DNA of 7,401 nucleotides from Methanobacterium sp. (GCA_003164415.1 PLTK01000064.1:10282-17682); one strand, 5' to 3'; counted from the first letter of the stretch, positions 1 to 6,042 are shown. Numbers and translations are program-made. The notes: generated by a model from the sequence alone, not told the origin.

Positions 1-273
1 TGTAAATACCATAAAACCTAGCCTAAAGAGTTTAATTCTTCCATAAATATCGGATAGTCGTCCAAAAGTTAAAAGTAAGGTTCCAAGTACCAGTCCGTAA
101 CCCATTAATATCCATAGAAGATATGGGAAGGAATTTAGTGGATCTATATGGATACCATTGAAAATTGCAGGAAGGGAAACTAAAATGATACTGTTGTTGA
201 TCATTGCCATTATAGACGCTATAAAAACAACCACCATAGCATGCCATTTATACTCCAAACATATCACCAACAT
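1..273 (-). CDS. MFS exporter, N-terminal 91 codons (cut by window edge)
   Basis: This is the start of a major facilitator superfamily transporter, an integral membrane proton-coupled exporter. The frame reads MLVICLEYKWHAM, then a first membrane helix, then the stretch PAIFNGIHIDPLNSFPYLLW and the MFS motif A GRLSDIYGRIK in the loop after helix 2. About 70% of its residues match the complete MFS protein at 3351-5078, so the two are close paralogues. A TAA lies directly before ATG 273, so the start cannot be further upstream. GTG 267 and TTG 258 are alternatives. TTG 258 is attractive because GGTGAT lies four bases before it, exactly as in the paralogue. The gene follows uspA by 71 bases on the same strand with no clear terminator between them, so co-transcription is possible. 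Substrate is unknown; the family exports drugs and other toxic compounds. Confidence 0.9.
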   Translation of the reverse strand, partial: MLVICLEYKWHAMVVVFIASIMAMINNSIILVSLPAIFNGIHIDPLNSFPYLLWILMGYGLVLGTLLLTFGRLSDIYGRIKLFRLGFMVFT

Positions 274-310
274 TTATTCTATAAACCTGAATTGTACTTT
301 TTTTATTCAT
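248..310 (-). CDS. possible leader ORF overlapping the MFS start (20 aa)
   Basis: A 20-codon ORF (MNKKSTIQVYRINVGDMFGV) starts at ATG 310 with a GGAG Shine-Dalgarno at 317-320, six bases upstream. It ends at TAA 248-250, inside the MFS coding region and in another frame. Its SD is better placed than anything in front of MFS ATG 273. A similar leader ORF precedes the paralogous MFS gene at 5056-5109. It could act as a translational leader, or it could be chance in AT-rich DNA. Its last residues are forced by the MFS codons and the GGTGAT motif, so the peptide likeness alone proves nothing. Confidence 0.25.
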   Translation of the reverse strand: MNKKSTIQVYRINVGDMFGV

Positions 311-344
311 TATTTTCTCCTATTATACTAAAATTTAATTTTTT

Positions 345-812
345 TTAAGGTATTATTAATACTGGAATGCGTGATTCTCGTATTACTCTTTCTGTTACGC
401 TTCCAAGTGTGATTCTATCGAGTGTACTGTGTCTACCAGACGAACCCATAACCACTAAATCGAATTGTTCTTCATCAATTGTTTTAAGAATCTCAATATA
501 AGCTTTACCTTCCTTAACTAATGTTTTTAAATGGACATTTTTACATTTATCTTTACATTGATTTTCTTCTAAATCTTTTTTAAAATCTTTAATTATTTGT
601 ATTCCTTCATTTCTTACTTCCTCAAAATAATCATCATCGGGACTGGGTAAAGTTGCAATAGGTAAAATAGAATATTTAGGTGTGAATGGTTCGACAACAA
701 ATAAAATTGTTACATCCCCCTCACTAACATCAGCCATATTTATTGCATGTACTGCAGCCCGTTTAGAATTTTTTGACCCATCAATGGGTAATAAAATTTT
801 TTTATATATCAT
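345..812 (-). CDS. universal stress protein, UspA family
   Basis: A 155-residue single-domain Usp, the usual length for the family. These are soluble cytoplasmic proteins with a Rossmann-like fold that dimerise, and many bind ATP. The first strand and turn read MIYKKILLPIDGS, with Asp11 at the conserved nucleotide-contacting position. VTILFVVEP (34-42) is the second strand. The C-terminus has the ATP-loop signature GSSG...LGSVTERV at 123-142, ending in the last strand RIPVLIIP. The family motif is G-2X-G-9X-G-S/T; here ten residues separate Gly126 from Gly137, one more than usual. An AGGT precedes ATG 812 by eight bases. The gene lies just upstream of the truncated MFS gene on the same strand, which hints at a shared stress-response transcript. 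The family is certain; the exact role and whether it binds ATP are not. Confidence 0.95.
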   Translation of the reverse strand: MIYKKILLPIDGSKNSKRAAVHAINMADVSEGDVTILFVVEPFTPKYSILPIATLPSPDDDYFEEVRNEGIQIIKDFKKDLEENQCKDKCKNVHLKTLVKEGKAYIEILKTIDEEQFDLVVMGSSGRHSTLDRITLGSVTERVIRESRIPVLIIP

Positions 813-960
813 TTTTTTTACCTATTTTTATTTAGAATCTGAAGTATCATGTTTAAATTTGGAAAATACTTTATTTTATTAGTTAATTACTTTATAATTA
901 AGAGAATGCTGATTTGAACACGATAAATAAAGTTTTCTTTTACAATTTTCTTTACTCAAT

Positions 961-1023
961 AAAAATTGGATTTATTAAATTTAAAAAATTTAATGAGAAA
1001 AAATAAAAATTTTAAAAACTCAG
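961..1023 (-). terminator. U-rich terminator after mop
   Basis: Directly after the mop stop codon the minus strand runs through several T tracts (TTTTT, TTTTT, TTTTTT, TTTTTT) with no strong stem. This is the usual archaeal factor-independent termination signal. It should end mop transcription before uspA. Confidence 0.5.
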
Positions 1024-1230
1024 TTATTTTCCAATCATGATGTTGGTTGATTTAATTATGGCTGAAACTGTGTCTCCTTTTTTTAGATCTAATTTTTCAA
1101 CCGATTCTTTTGTTATTATAGCCGTAATGAGTTCTGGCGATTCAATTTTTATATGTATATTGGCCATTACAGCACCAACTTCAACGTTTTCAATTTTACC
1201 TTCAAAAACATTTCTTGCACTAATCTTTAT
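1024..1230 (-). CDS. mop: molbindin (Mop/TOBE domain), apparent ATA start
   Basis: A 68-residue stand-alone Mop domain, which binds molybdate or tungstate as an oligomer and serves as a cytoplasmic oxyanion store or sensor. Read from the ATA codon at 1228-1230 it begins MKISARNVFEGKIENVEVGA, matching the family opening 'ISARNxLxGKV'. The middle, SPELITAIITKESVEKL, is the usual second strand-helix. It ends GDTVSAIIKSTNIMIGK, the diagnostic 'AxIKST(D/N)VM' close. Length is exactly that of single-domain molbindins. No ATG, GTG or TTG lies in frame between the upstream TAA and this point. An AGGTG Shine-Dalgarno at 1236-1240 sits five bases before ATA, so ATA occupies the start position; ATT 1231-1233 is less well spaced. 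Either a rare AUA start is used or an ATG was lost recently. No mod transport genes are adjacent. Confidence 0.85.
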   Translation of the reverse strand: MKISARNVFEGKIENVEVGAVMANIHIKIESPELITAIITKESVEKLDLKKGDTVSAIIKSTNIMIGK

Positions 1231-1290
1231 AATACCACCTTCACTCCAGTTTTTTTATAGTAATATATTGTACTTACTGATTCTAATAAT

Positions 1291-1300
1291 TTTATATAAA
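1291..1300 (-). promoter_or_regulatory. TATA box of mop
   Basis: The minus strand reads TTTATATAAA, a full match to the archaeal TTTATATA consensus. It is about 60 bases upstream of the mop start, so transcription would begin near 1270 and leave a leader of roughly 40 bases containing GGAG and AGGTG. An intact promoter, SD and terminator argue that mop is, or was until recently, expressed. Confidence 0.5.
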
Positions 1301-1374
1301 TTTAATAATATCTAATAAATTTCTCATTATATCTTTTTTTTAGATAATTTAATTTCCTCTAAAATCGCTAACTT

Positions 1375-1557
1375 GTGATACTGCAAGAAAAATTAAATGG
1401 ACTATTTATAATTAACAATATAAAAGATTTTAAATGGTTAAAAAATTTAATAACACCAGATGAATTACTTAAAAAAAATAGGCTTTCAAAATTACTAAAT
1501 AAATATTCAGAATATCTTTTAAAATTCATTATACCTCATGTTTTTTATATGAATTAG
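1375..1557 (+). CDS. unrecognised 60-aa ORF, possibly a remnant
   Basis: The ORF starts at GTG with a TAA nine bases before it and no clear Shine-Dalgarno. It encodes a Lys/Leu/Ile/Asn-rich, probably helical and soluble peptide including LITPDELLKKNRLSKLLNKY. Its last 29 bases run antisense into the end of the CDF gene. The composition resembles real archaeal protein more than random translation, but I recognise no family. The lack of an initiation signal suggests the 3' end of a decayed gene rather than a working one. It is the only candidate in the gap between mop and the CDF gene. Confidence 0.3.
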   Translation: MILQEKLNGLFIINNIKDFKWLKNLITPDELLKKNRLSKLLNKYSEYLLKFIIPHVFYMN

Positions 1558-2437
1558 GTTTATCTTGAGGATGTACATGAATACTTACTCCATTAACAAA
1601 TTGAATTGATTCTAAAACTATTTTTTCAACTTGATTAGTAATCAGATAGGCTTCTTCTACATGCAATTTTTCATCGAGGAAAATATCCATTTCTACATAG
1701 TAATAGGGCCCTACAGGATTTATTTTGATATTATGTACAGATTTAACCTCTTTTATATACAATACTGCTTTACTGATTTTATTTTCTAAGTTTGGAGGTA
1801 CTTTCCCCATGATACTATTGAAATTATCTCTACCCATTTCTAGTGCTGTTTTAATTATAAGAATAGCTATTATAACAGCCAGAATAGGGTCTAATATCGG
1901 GTAACCTAATTGTGAACCTATTACACCACCTGCTACCGCTGCACATGCCATCACATCCACTCGTTTCTGATTACCAGTAGCTGTTAAAATTTGACTATTA
2001 ACTTTTTTACCCGTTTTTAGTAGGAATACACTCATATACAGATTTATAAACAATGCTATAATTGCCATTATTGCAGCAATCCATCCAGGAGGTACTATGG
2101 AATGGATCATTGTAAATTTAATATATGCATCTGAAAATATTTGATAAGCAATATAAAGCAATATAAAAGCGATGATTAACCCTACTATTGGTTCTATCCG
2201 TCCATGTCCATATGGATGATTCTTATCTGCTGGTTTTAAACCTATGTGAAATGCTATTAATCCTATTATACTACTTATTACATCTCCAAAGTTATCGGCA
2301 GCCTCTGCTATAAGTGCAGTACTGCCAGCTGCCAATCCAATTACAGCGTTTAAGATTGTTAAAATTACATTCCCTGCAACTCCAATTCTCGCTGCCCTTT
2401 CTCCATCTTTTTCTCTGTTATCATGATCACTGTTCAT
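1529..2437 (-). CDS. cation diffusion facilitator (CDF) family metal exporter
   Basis: A 302-residue CDF protein: a six-helix membrane domain (about residues 15-205) and a C-terminal cytoplasmic ferredoxin-like domain (about 210-290). CDF proteins export divalent metals (Zn, Fe, Mn, Co, Cd) in exchange for protons. Helix 2 carries DNFGD (Asp48, Asp52). The loop after it has the signature PADKNHPYGHGRIE (69-82). Helix 5 should carry the second half of site A, normally HxxxD; here it reads GNQKRVD, giving Gln157 and Asp161 in place of His/Asp. YPILDPILA (179-187) is the usual helix 6 entry. The C-terminal domain has His235, His287 and His289 (IHVHPQD), typical metal-site positions. Start ATG 2437 is preceded only by a weak GGTA. 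It is a monocistronic minus-strand gene. Family is certain; metal specificity cannot be called, particularly with the altered site. Confidence 0.95.
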   Translation of the reverse strand: MNSDHDNREKDGERAARIGVAGNVILTILNAVIGLAAGSTALIAEAADNFGDVISSIIGLIAFHIGLKPADKNHPYGHGRIEPIVGLIIAFILLYIAYQIFSDAYIKFTMIHSIVPPGWIAAIMAIIALFINLYMSVFLLKTGKKVNSQILTATGNQKRVDVMACAAVAGGVIGSQLGYPILDPILAVIIAILIIKTALEMGRDNFNSIMGKVPPNLENKISKAVLYIKEVKSVHNIKINPVGPYYYVEMDIFLDEKLHVEEAYLITNQVEKIVLESIQFVNGVSIHVHPQDKPNSYKKHEV

Positions 2438-2521
2438 ATATTACCACATATATTTTTTTAAATCATAATTTTCCATAAATATCCATTTTATATCCATATT
2501 TATGTCTGTTATTGCTATTAA

Positions 2522-2806
2522 CTAGGGTTTGATTTAATTACCTCATTCGATAATTTATCAAATTTGATGTTGGTTGAGTTATTGATGTCCTCAGAAACCT
2601 ACAACCTAAACACTGGAAGTGTAGATCCAATCACAATAACTTCAAAAGATTCAACAAACCGCACAAGACCAACAACCACAAAGACAACAATTAATTCGGA
2701 CACAAAAACCATACCAATCCAACATACTGGCTTATCAATAGCAGGATTAATATTAGCAATTATATCAGTGTTTGACGGTACTATATTACCTAGATTAAAA
2801 AAATAA
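2522..2806 (+). pseudogene. C-terminal fragment of a surface/adhesin-like protein
   Basis: The frame opens after a stop at 2519-2521 and runs to TAA 2804-2806. It shows a beta-rich piece (around TYNLNTGSVDPITITS), then a Thr/Ser-rich linker (NRTRPTTTKTTINSDTK), then a single membrane segment TGLSIAGLILAIISVFDG and a basic tail LPRLKK. That order (linker, PIQHTG, hydrophobic helix, positive tail) is the C-terminal cell-surface anchor of Methanobacteriales extracellular proteins. TTG 2564 or ATG 2567 could start an ORF of about 80 residues, but no Shine-Dalgarno precedes them and no signal peptide follows. Protein-like sequence also extends further upstream. I therefore read it as the 3' remnant of a larger gene whose body is lost. 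Confidence 0.55.
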
Positions 2807-2826
2807 CCAAAAACAAACTTTCATTC

Positions 2827-2876
2827 CCCAATTTCTTTTTTTAAAAAAAATTGGTTAAAAAAAAAATAGAACATAT
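2827..2876 (-). terminator. terminator after the small membrane protein, possibly bidirectional
   Basis: On the minus strand a run of ten T follows the 2883-3104 gene, then an AT-rich inverted repeat whose arms are CCAATTT and AAATTGG around T and A runs. Read from the plus strand the same hairpin with its T run could end transcripts from the surface-protein remnant. It sits between two converging units, as a shared terminator would. Confidence 0.5.
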
Positions 2877-2882
2877 TCAGTT

Positions 2883-3104
2883 TTATGTTGCTTTTGCAGT
2901 GGTGTAAGCGTCGTACATACCGTAAAGCCAAACTATTACGTATAATATGTACGCAATGATTCCTAATAAAAAGATTCCTGCTAGGACTCCTAATATCAAT
3001 GCTATGATGAAAATTATTATTCCTTTCATTATATTTCCAGCATATACTGTTCCAATTCCCGGTAAAAAGAAAGATATAATCAAAGCTAATATAGGGTTTG
3101 CCAT
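2883..3104 (-). CDS. small two-helix membrane protein, TM2/DUF5683-like
   Basis: A 73-residue, very hydrophobic protein. Residues 5-22 form a first membrane segment ending in PGIGTVYAGN. Then comes KGIIIFIIALILGVLAGIFL (27-46) and a further hydrophobic stretch leading to VWLYGMYDAYTTAKA at the C-terminus. The pattern 'PGxGxxYxGxxxKGI ... WxYxxYDAYxxA' is the layout of small TM2/DUF5683-type proteins common in methanogens. Their function is unknown to me. ATG 3104 is well supported by a perfect GGAGG at 3111-3115, seven bases upstream. The gene stands alone, with a terminator downstream. The family call comes from pattern recognition only, not a search. Confidence 0.8.
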   Translation of the reverse strand: MANPILALIISFFLPGIGTVYAGNIMKGIIIFIIALILGVLAGIFLLGIIAYILYVIVWLYGMYDAYTTAKAT

Positions 3105-3316
3105 TTTGTTCCTCCAATTAATCTATACTACTATAAATTGTTTTAACTGATTAATACTTTTTTTTATTTTTTCCCATATTTATTAATACTTTGTTTTATA
3201 TTTTAAGTGTTTAAATGCCATTATATGTTCTTAGAAGCAGCATTATCTTGAATTAGAATTATTTATAAGGATAATTTTTATCAAAAATAAGTTAATATGA
3301 TTTATGTAACTTAGAT

Positions 3317-3346
3317 AAAAAAAAGGATTTAAATCCAATTAATTGG
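3317..3346 (-). terminator. terminator after the MFS gene: two palindromes then T8
   Basis: Just after the MFS stop the minus strand reads CCAATTAATTGG, which shares GG with the next palindrome GGATTTAAATCC, followed by eight T. A short self-complementary element directly before a T tract is a classic intrinsic terminator shape, unusually tidy for an archaeon. Confidence 0.6.
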
Positions 3347-3350
3347 TGAG

Positions 3351-5078
3351 TTATTTCTCTTTTGAATCCATTAATTGTGGGTTTAAATCGACTTTTGTGT
3401 TTGTTTTGAGTGGTTCATCGTTGTGTATGTATTTTTCTCCTCTTAGTGCTGATAGTATAGCTGCTATGGCTGCTATTAATGCTGCTACATAGAATGATAT
3501 CTTTAGTGATGGTATAAATGCGGTTTCTAAGGTGGATGGGAACCATGTGGTGCTGGTTAGAGTGTTTATTGTTGAGTGTGGTATGAGTGCTACGAGTGAT
3601 GCAGGTAACGTCGGTAATATTCCTGCTACAGGATTGTAACCTAATAATGCTGAAAATAGTGCTGCTGTTGGTGGAAGTTTACTAAATAATGGTGCTAATT
3701 GCGCTGCACCTATACTGGTTAGAGAAGATGTCATTGCTTCGGGAAATCTTTGGGTTAATCCTATTACGATTATGGTGAAGAATATAGCTATACTGACTGG
3801 TGTGGCAGTGTTGAACATAGTGAACATCATGCCAGAGGCCACACCCCTATCTTCTGCTTTTACTGAATTCATTATGGAGGCATTATTAGGAGAGCCGAAC
3901 ATTCCGTTTCCAATTCCCATTAATAGTAGTATCAAACCAAGTTCTATGTAAGTGAAGTTGGTTGGTATTGCTATTAATAATAGGAATGATAATGTGACAA
4001 GAGCCATTCCTGAGGTGGCTATCCATCTAGGCCCATATTTATCTGATAATATACCGGAAATTGGAGCCATAACGATCATTCCAAGTATTAACGGTATCAA
4101 ATAAACACCCGCCCAAAATGGGGTGGATGCATAGCTGTAACCATGTAAAGGTAGCCAGATACCCTGTAATAATATAATGATCAGGATCATTGCACCACCA
4201 CGGGCTAATCCACTTAGTAATGTTGCTAATACTCCAAAAGTAAAACTTTTAATTTTAAACAAATTTAAGTCAAACATAGGCGATTCTACCCGGGTTTCAA
4301 TAATTGGGAATAGGATCAGTGAAATTAAACCTGTGCTCAGAGAGGCTATAACCCAGGGGTTGTTCCATCCCATGGGATTGTTACCGTATGGTATTAATCC
4401 ATAAGTTACGCCTATTAAGAGAAGTGTGATACCTAAAACGAATGTTAGATTTCCCCATATATCTAATTTAGTTTTTACAGCTTTAATTGACAGTTCTTTT
4501 AGTTTATAAAATGATAATATGGTCCCTATAAGTCCAAATGGTACGCTGACTAGGAATATATACCTCCAATTGAATACTGCGAGTGTACCTCCGAGTATTA
4601 ATCCTAGGATATTTCCAGACATTCCTGCAACTGTATTTATGCCTAAAGCTTTTCCACGTTCCTTGGATGAAAATGCATCTGCAATTATTGCACCACTATT
4701 TGCCATGAAAAGTGCACCTCCTACAGCTTGGATCATTCTGAAAATAATAATTTCTAATGCACCAGCATCCCCGGTGGAGGGTGTGAGGTAAAGTAGAACA
4801 GATCCTACTGTAAATATTAGAAACCCGTACTGGAACATTTTTACTCGTCCATACATATCTGATAGACGGCCGAAACTCAGGAGTAAAATAGCAACAACCA
4901 ACATATAACCCATTAATATCCATAAGAGGTATGGGAAGGAATTCAATGGATCGATATTGATACCATTAAATATGGCAGGAATGGCGATCAAAATGATCAT
5001 CATATTGATACTTCCAATTAAAGTGGCTATGAAAACGGTTGTCATAGCTGTCCATTTATATTCCAAATTCATCACCAT
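3351..5078 (-). CDS. MFS exporter, DHA2 (EmrB/QacA-like) 14-helix type
   Basis: A 575-residue transporter of the size expected for 14-helix drug:proton antiporters. Visible motifs: motif A GRLSDMYGRVK (70-80); motif B RMIQAVGG (114-121) running into NSGAIIADAFSSKERGKALG; a motif C-like GNILGLILGG (155-164); and NWRYIFLVSVPFG (170-182), diagnostic of the DHA2 group. The second half repeats the MFS fold, including DKYGPRW as the second motif A-like loop. The helix-1 acidic residue typical of DHA2 proteins (LDxTIV) is absent; the region reads INMMIILIAIPAI. ATG 5078 has no Shine-Dalgarno. TTG 5066, four bases after GGTGAT, gives MEYKWTAM and aligns with the paralogue, so it may be the real start. 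padR ends 86 bases upstream on the same strand, so PadR control is likely. Substrate unknown. Confidence 0.95.
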   Translation of the reverse strand: MVMNLEYKWTAMTTVFIATLIGSINMMIILIAIPAIFNGINIDPLNSFPYLLWILMGYMLVVAILLLSFGRLSDMYGRVKMFQYGFLIFTVGSVLLYLTPSTGDAGALEIIIFRMIQAVGGALFMANSGAIIADAFSSKERGKALGINTVAGMSGNILGLILGGTLAVFNWRYIFLVSVPFGLIGTILSFYKLKELSIKAVKTKLDIWGNLTFVLGITLLLIGVTYGLIPYGNNPMGWNNPWVIASLSTGLISLILFPIIETRVESPMFDLNLFKIKSFTFGVLATLLSGLARGGAMILIIILLQGIWLPLHGYSYASTPFWAGVYLIPLILGMIVMAPISGILSDKYGPRWIATSGMALVTLSFLLLIAIPTNFTYIELGLILLLMGIGNGMFGSPNNASIMNSVKAEDRGVASGMMFTMFNTATPVSIAIFFTIIVIGLTQRFPEAMTSSLTSIGAAQLAPLFSKLPPTAALFSALLGYNPVAGILPTLPASLVALIPHSTINTLTSTTWFPSTLETAFIPSLKISFYVAALIAAIAAILSALRGEKYIHNDEPLKTNTKVDLNPQLMDSKEK

Positions 5079-5109
5079 TATTGATTTTAAAATGTTTTAA
5101 AATTATCAT
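5056..5109 (-). CDS. possible leader ORF overlapping the MFS start (17 aa)
   Basis: A 17-codon ORF (MIILKHFKINNGDEFGI) starts at ATG 5109, eleven bases after AAAGGAG at 5121-5127, the best Shine-Dalgarno in this gap. It stops at TAA 5056-5058, inside the MFS gene and out of frame with it. The other MFS gene has the same arrangement at 248-310. It may couple or tune MFS translation. Alternatively the SD serves no peptide and the conserved part is only the GGTGAT motif. Confidence 0.25.
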   Translation of the reverse strand: MIILKHFKINNGDEFGI

Positions 5110-5164
5110 TTTTATTTACACTCCTTTAAACTGCTCAATTATTTTTGATAATTTAGAATTTTTA

Positions 5165-5692
5165 TTAGGTTTTTCTTATATTTTGGAGTCTTTCCATGAA
5201 ATTTTCCAAGCGTTTCTCGTGAATGATTAATTTTTCCTTGTTAATATCTTCCAGAAAAGAAATGTAACTATCAATTTCGTTTAAAGCAGTTTCTATTGCA
5301 ATTGCGCTTCGATCTATAGGTTCTGTTAGTGAGTGTTGCATAATAGATCCTGATATCCTTTTATTAGTCTCGTTTCCTGCTTCTGTTAATTCGTATTTCC
5401 CGTCATTATTTTTAATAATTAAGCCTTCAACAGCTAATTTTTTAAGCATAGGATAAACAGAACCGGATGATGGTTTAAATGACATTATTGAACCATTTTC
5501 AATCTTACGCACTTGGTGTGGGTAGTGGTTCTCTAAAACTTCATACACTTGTTTTCGATGCCATTGAATAGCATCGATTATTTCTGTACCAGTTTTTGGC
5601 TCTTTGCGTAGGACGTGTAATGTCATGAACCGTAAACCTCCCAGTTTATCTAATTCATTTATTCTTCCAAGAATTTCTTCTAAACTCCACAT
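5165..5692 (-). CDS. PadR family transcriptional regulator
   Basis: A 175-residue winged-helix repressor. The N-terminal DNA-binding domain begins at LRFMTLHVLRKEPKTGTEII (20-39). The recognition helix region is PSSGSVYPMLKKLAVEGLI (74-92), the hallmark 'PSxGxVYPxLxxLxxxGL' of PadR. The wing is DGKYELTEAGNE (97-108). About 28 extra residues (roughly 44-71, WHRKQVYEVLENHYPHQ...) lie between helix 2 and the recognition helix, longer than in compact PadR proteins. Residues 125-173 are helical and charged, the usual dimerisation coiled coil. GAGGT at 5703-5707 supports ATG 5692. PadR proteins usually repress themselves and a neighbouring exporter until a ligand binds; the MFS gene 86 bases downstream on the same strand is the obvious target. 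The family is clear; ligand and operator are not known. Confidence 0.93.
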   Translation of the reverse strand: MWSLEEILGRINELDKLGGLRFMTLHVLRKEPKTGTEIIDAIQWHRKQVYEVLENHYPHQVRKIENGSIMSFKPSSGSVYPMLKKLAVEGLIIKNNDGKYELTEAGNETNKRISGSIMQHSLTEPIDRSAIAIETALNEIDSYISFLEDINKEKLIIHEKRLENFMERLQNIRKT

Positions 5693-5720
5693 TGTATAAA
5701 ATACCTCTTTTTGTATACTC

Positions 5721-5748
5721 GATATATTTCTATAATTAGATATTTAAA
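5721..5748 (-). promoter_or_regulatory. candidate padR promoter region
   Basis: On the minus strand TTTAAATA (5741-5748) and AAATATATC (5721-5729) are two TATA-like elements upstream of the padR SD. The first would give a start near 5719 and a leader of about 27 bases; the second would leave almost none. GTATAC at 5713-5718 and TATAC just before the ATG could be operator halves. Everything here is AT-rich, so the call is weak. Confidence 0.3.
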
Positions 5749-5803
5749 AAACTACTATTTTGAACTTATTTTAATTTTAAGTTGTTATAAATCATATTTA
5801 AAA

Positions 5804-5827
5804 TTATCTATATCTACTAATAGATAA
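5804..5827. repeat. inverted repeat upstream of padR
   Basis: TTATCTAT and ATAGATAA are exact reverse complements separated by ATCTACTA. The dyad is about 110 bases upstream of padR ATG and some 60 bases beyond its candidate TATA box. Spacing and symmetry suit a dimeric winged-helix protein, but eight-base dyads in AT-rich DNA also arise by chance. Confidence 0.4.
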
Positions 5828-6034
5828 GATATTTTAAAAAAAAATAGTACTCTAAAGAGTTATTTAGTAATAAATTATAAAAAAAATCCTTGCACCTGTT
5901 TTTGTGTGGATATAATTATCAGGTATTTGATTAATTAAAAAAATATGGGGTATGAATTTAAAGTTTTTTATAATTTTAAAGATCAAAGTATATTTTTTCC
6001 TATAAGCTTTTCTATTTGATTTTACCTACAAATC

Positions 6035-6042
6035 TATTTATA
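6035..6042 (+). promoter_or_regulatory. candidate TATA box of the adhesin fragment
   Basis: ATTTATAG lies 63 bases before the ATA start position. Transcription would begin near 6065, giving a leader of about 33 bases that contains the GGGGGTG ribosome site. Plausible spacing; the match to consensus is imperfect. Confidence 0.35.

Noticed and set aside
32..247. 71-codon minus-strand ORF
   Set aside because: It is out of frame with the MFS N-terminus, which is confirmed by alignment with the paralogue.
1037..1315. 92-codon plus-strand ORF over the mop gene
   Set aside because: It is the antisense of the clear Mop domain read on the minus strand; its translation has no family features.
2562..2600. 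Similarity to the end of mop: 13 identical bases (TGATGTTGGTTGA) and partial likeness around them, as if a mop remnant lay upstream of the CDF gene
   Set aside because: A 13-base match is within chance for a window of this size and base composition, and the minus-strand translation does not keep the Mop pattern.
2821..3117. 98-codon minus-strand ORF over the small membrane protein
   Set aside because: It is a shadow of the TM2-like gene, which has the perfect SD and typical membrane pattern.
4177..4923. Several ORFs of 75-90 codons within the MFS gene on both strands
   Set aside because: All are shadows of the well-supported 575-residue transporter.
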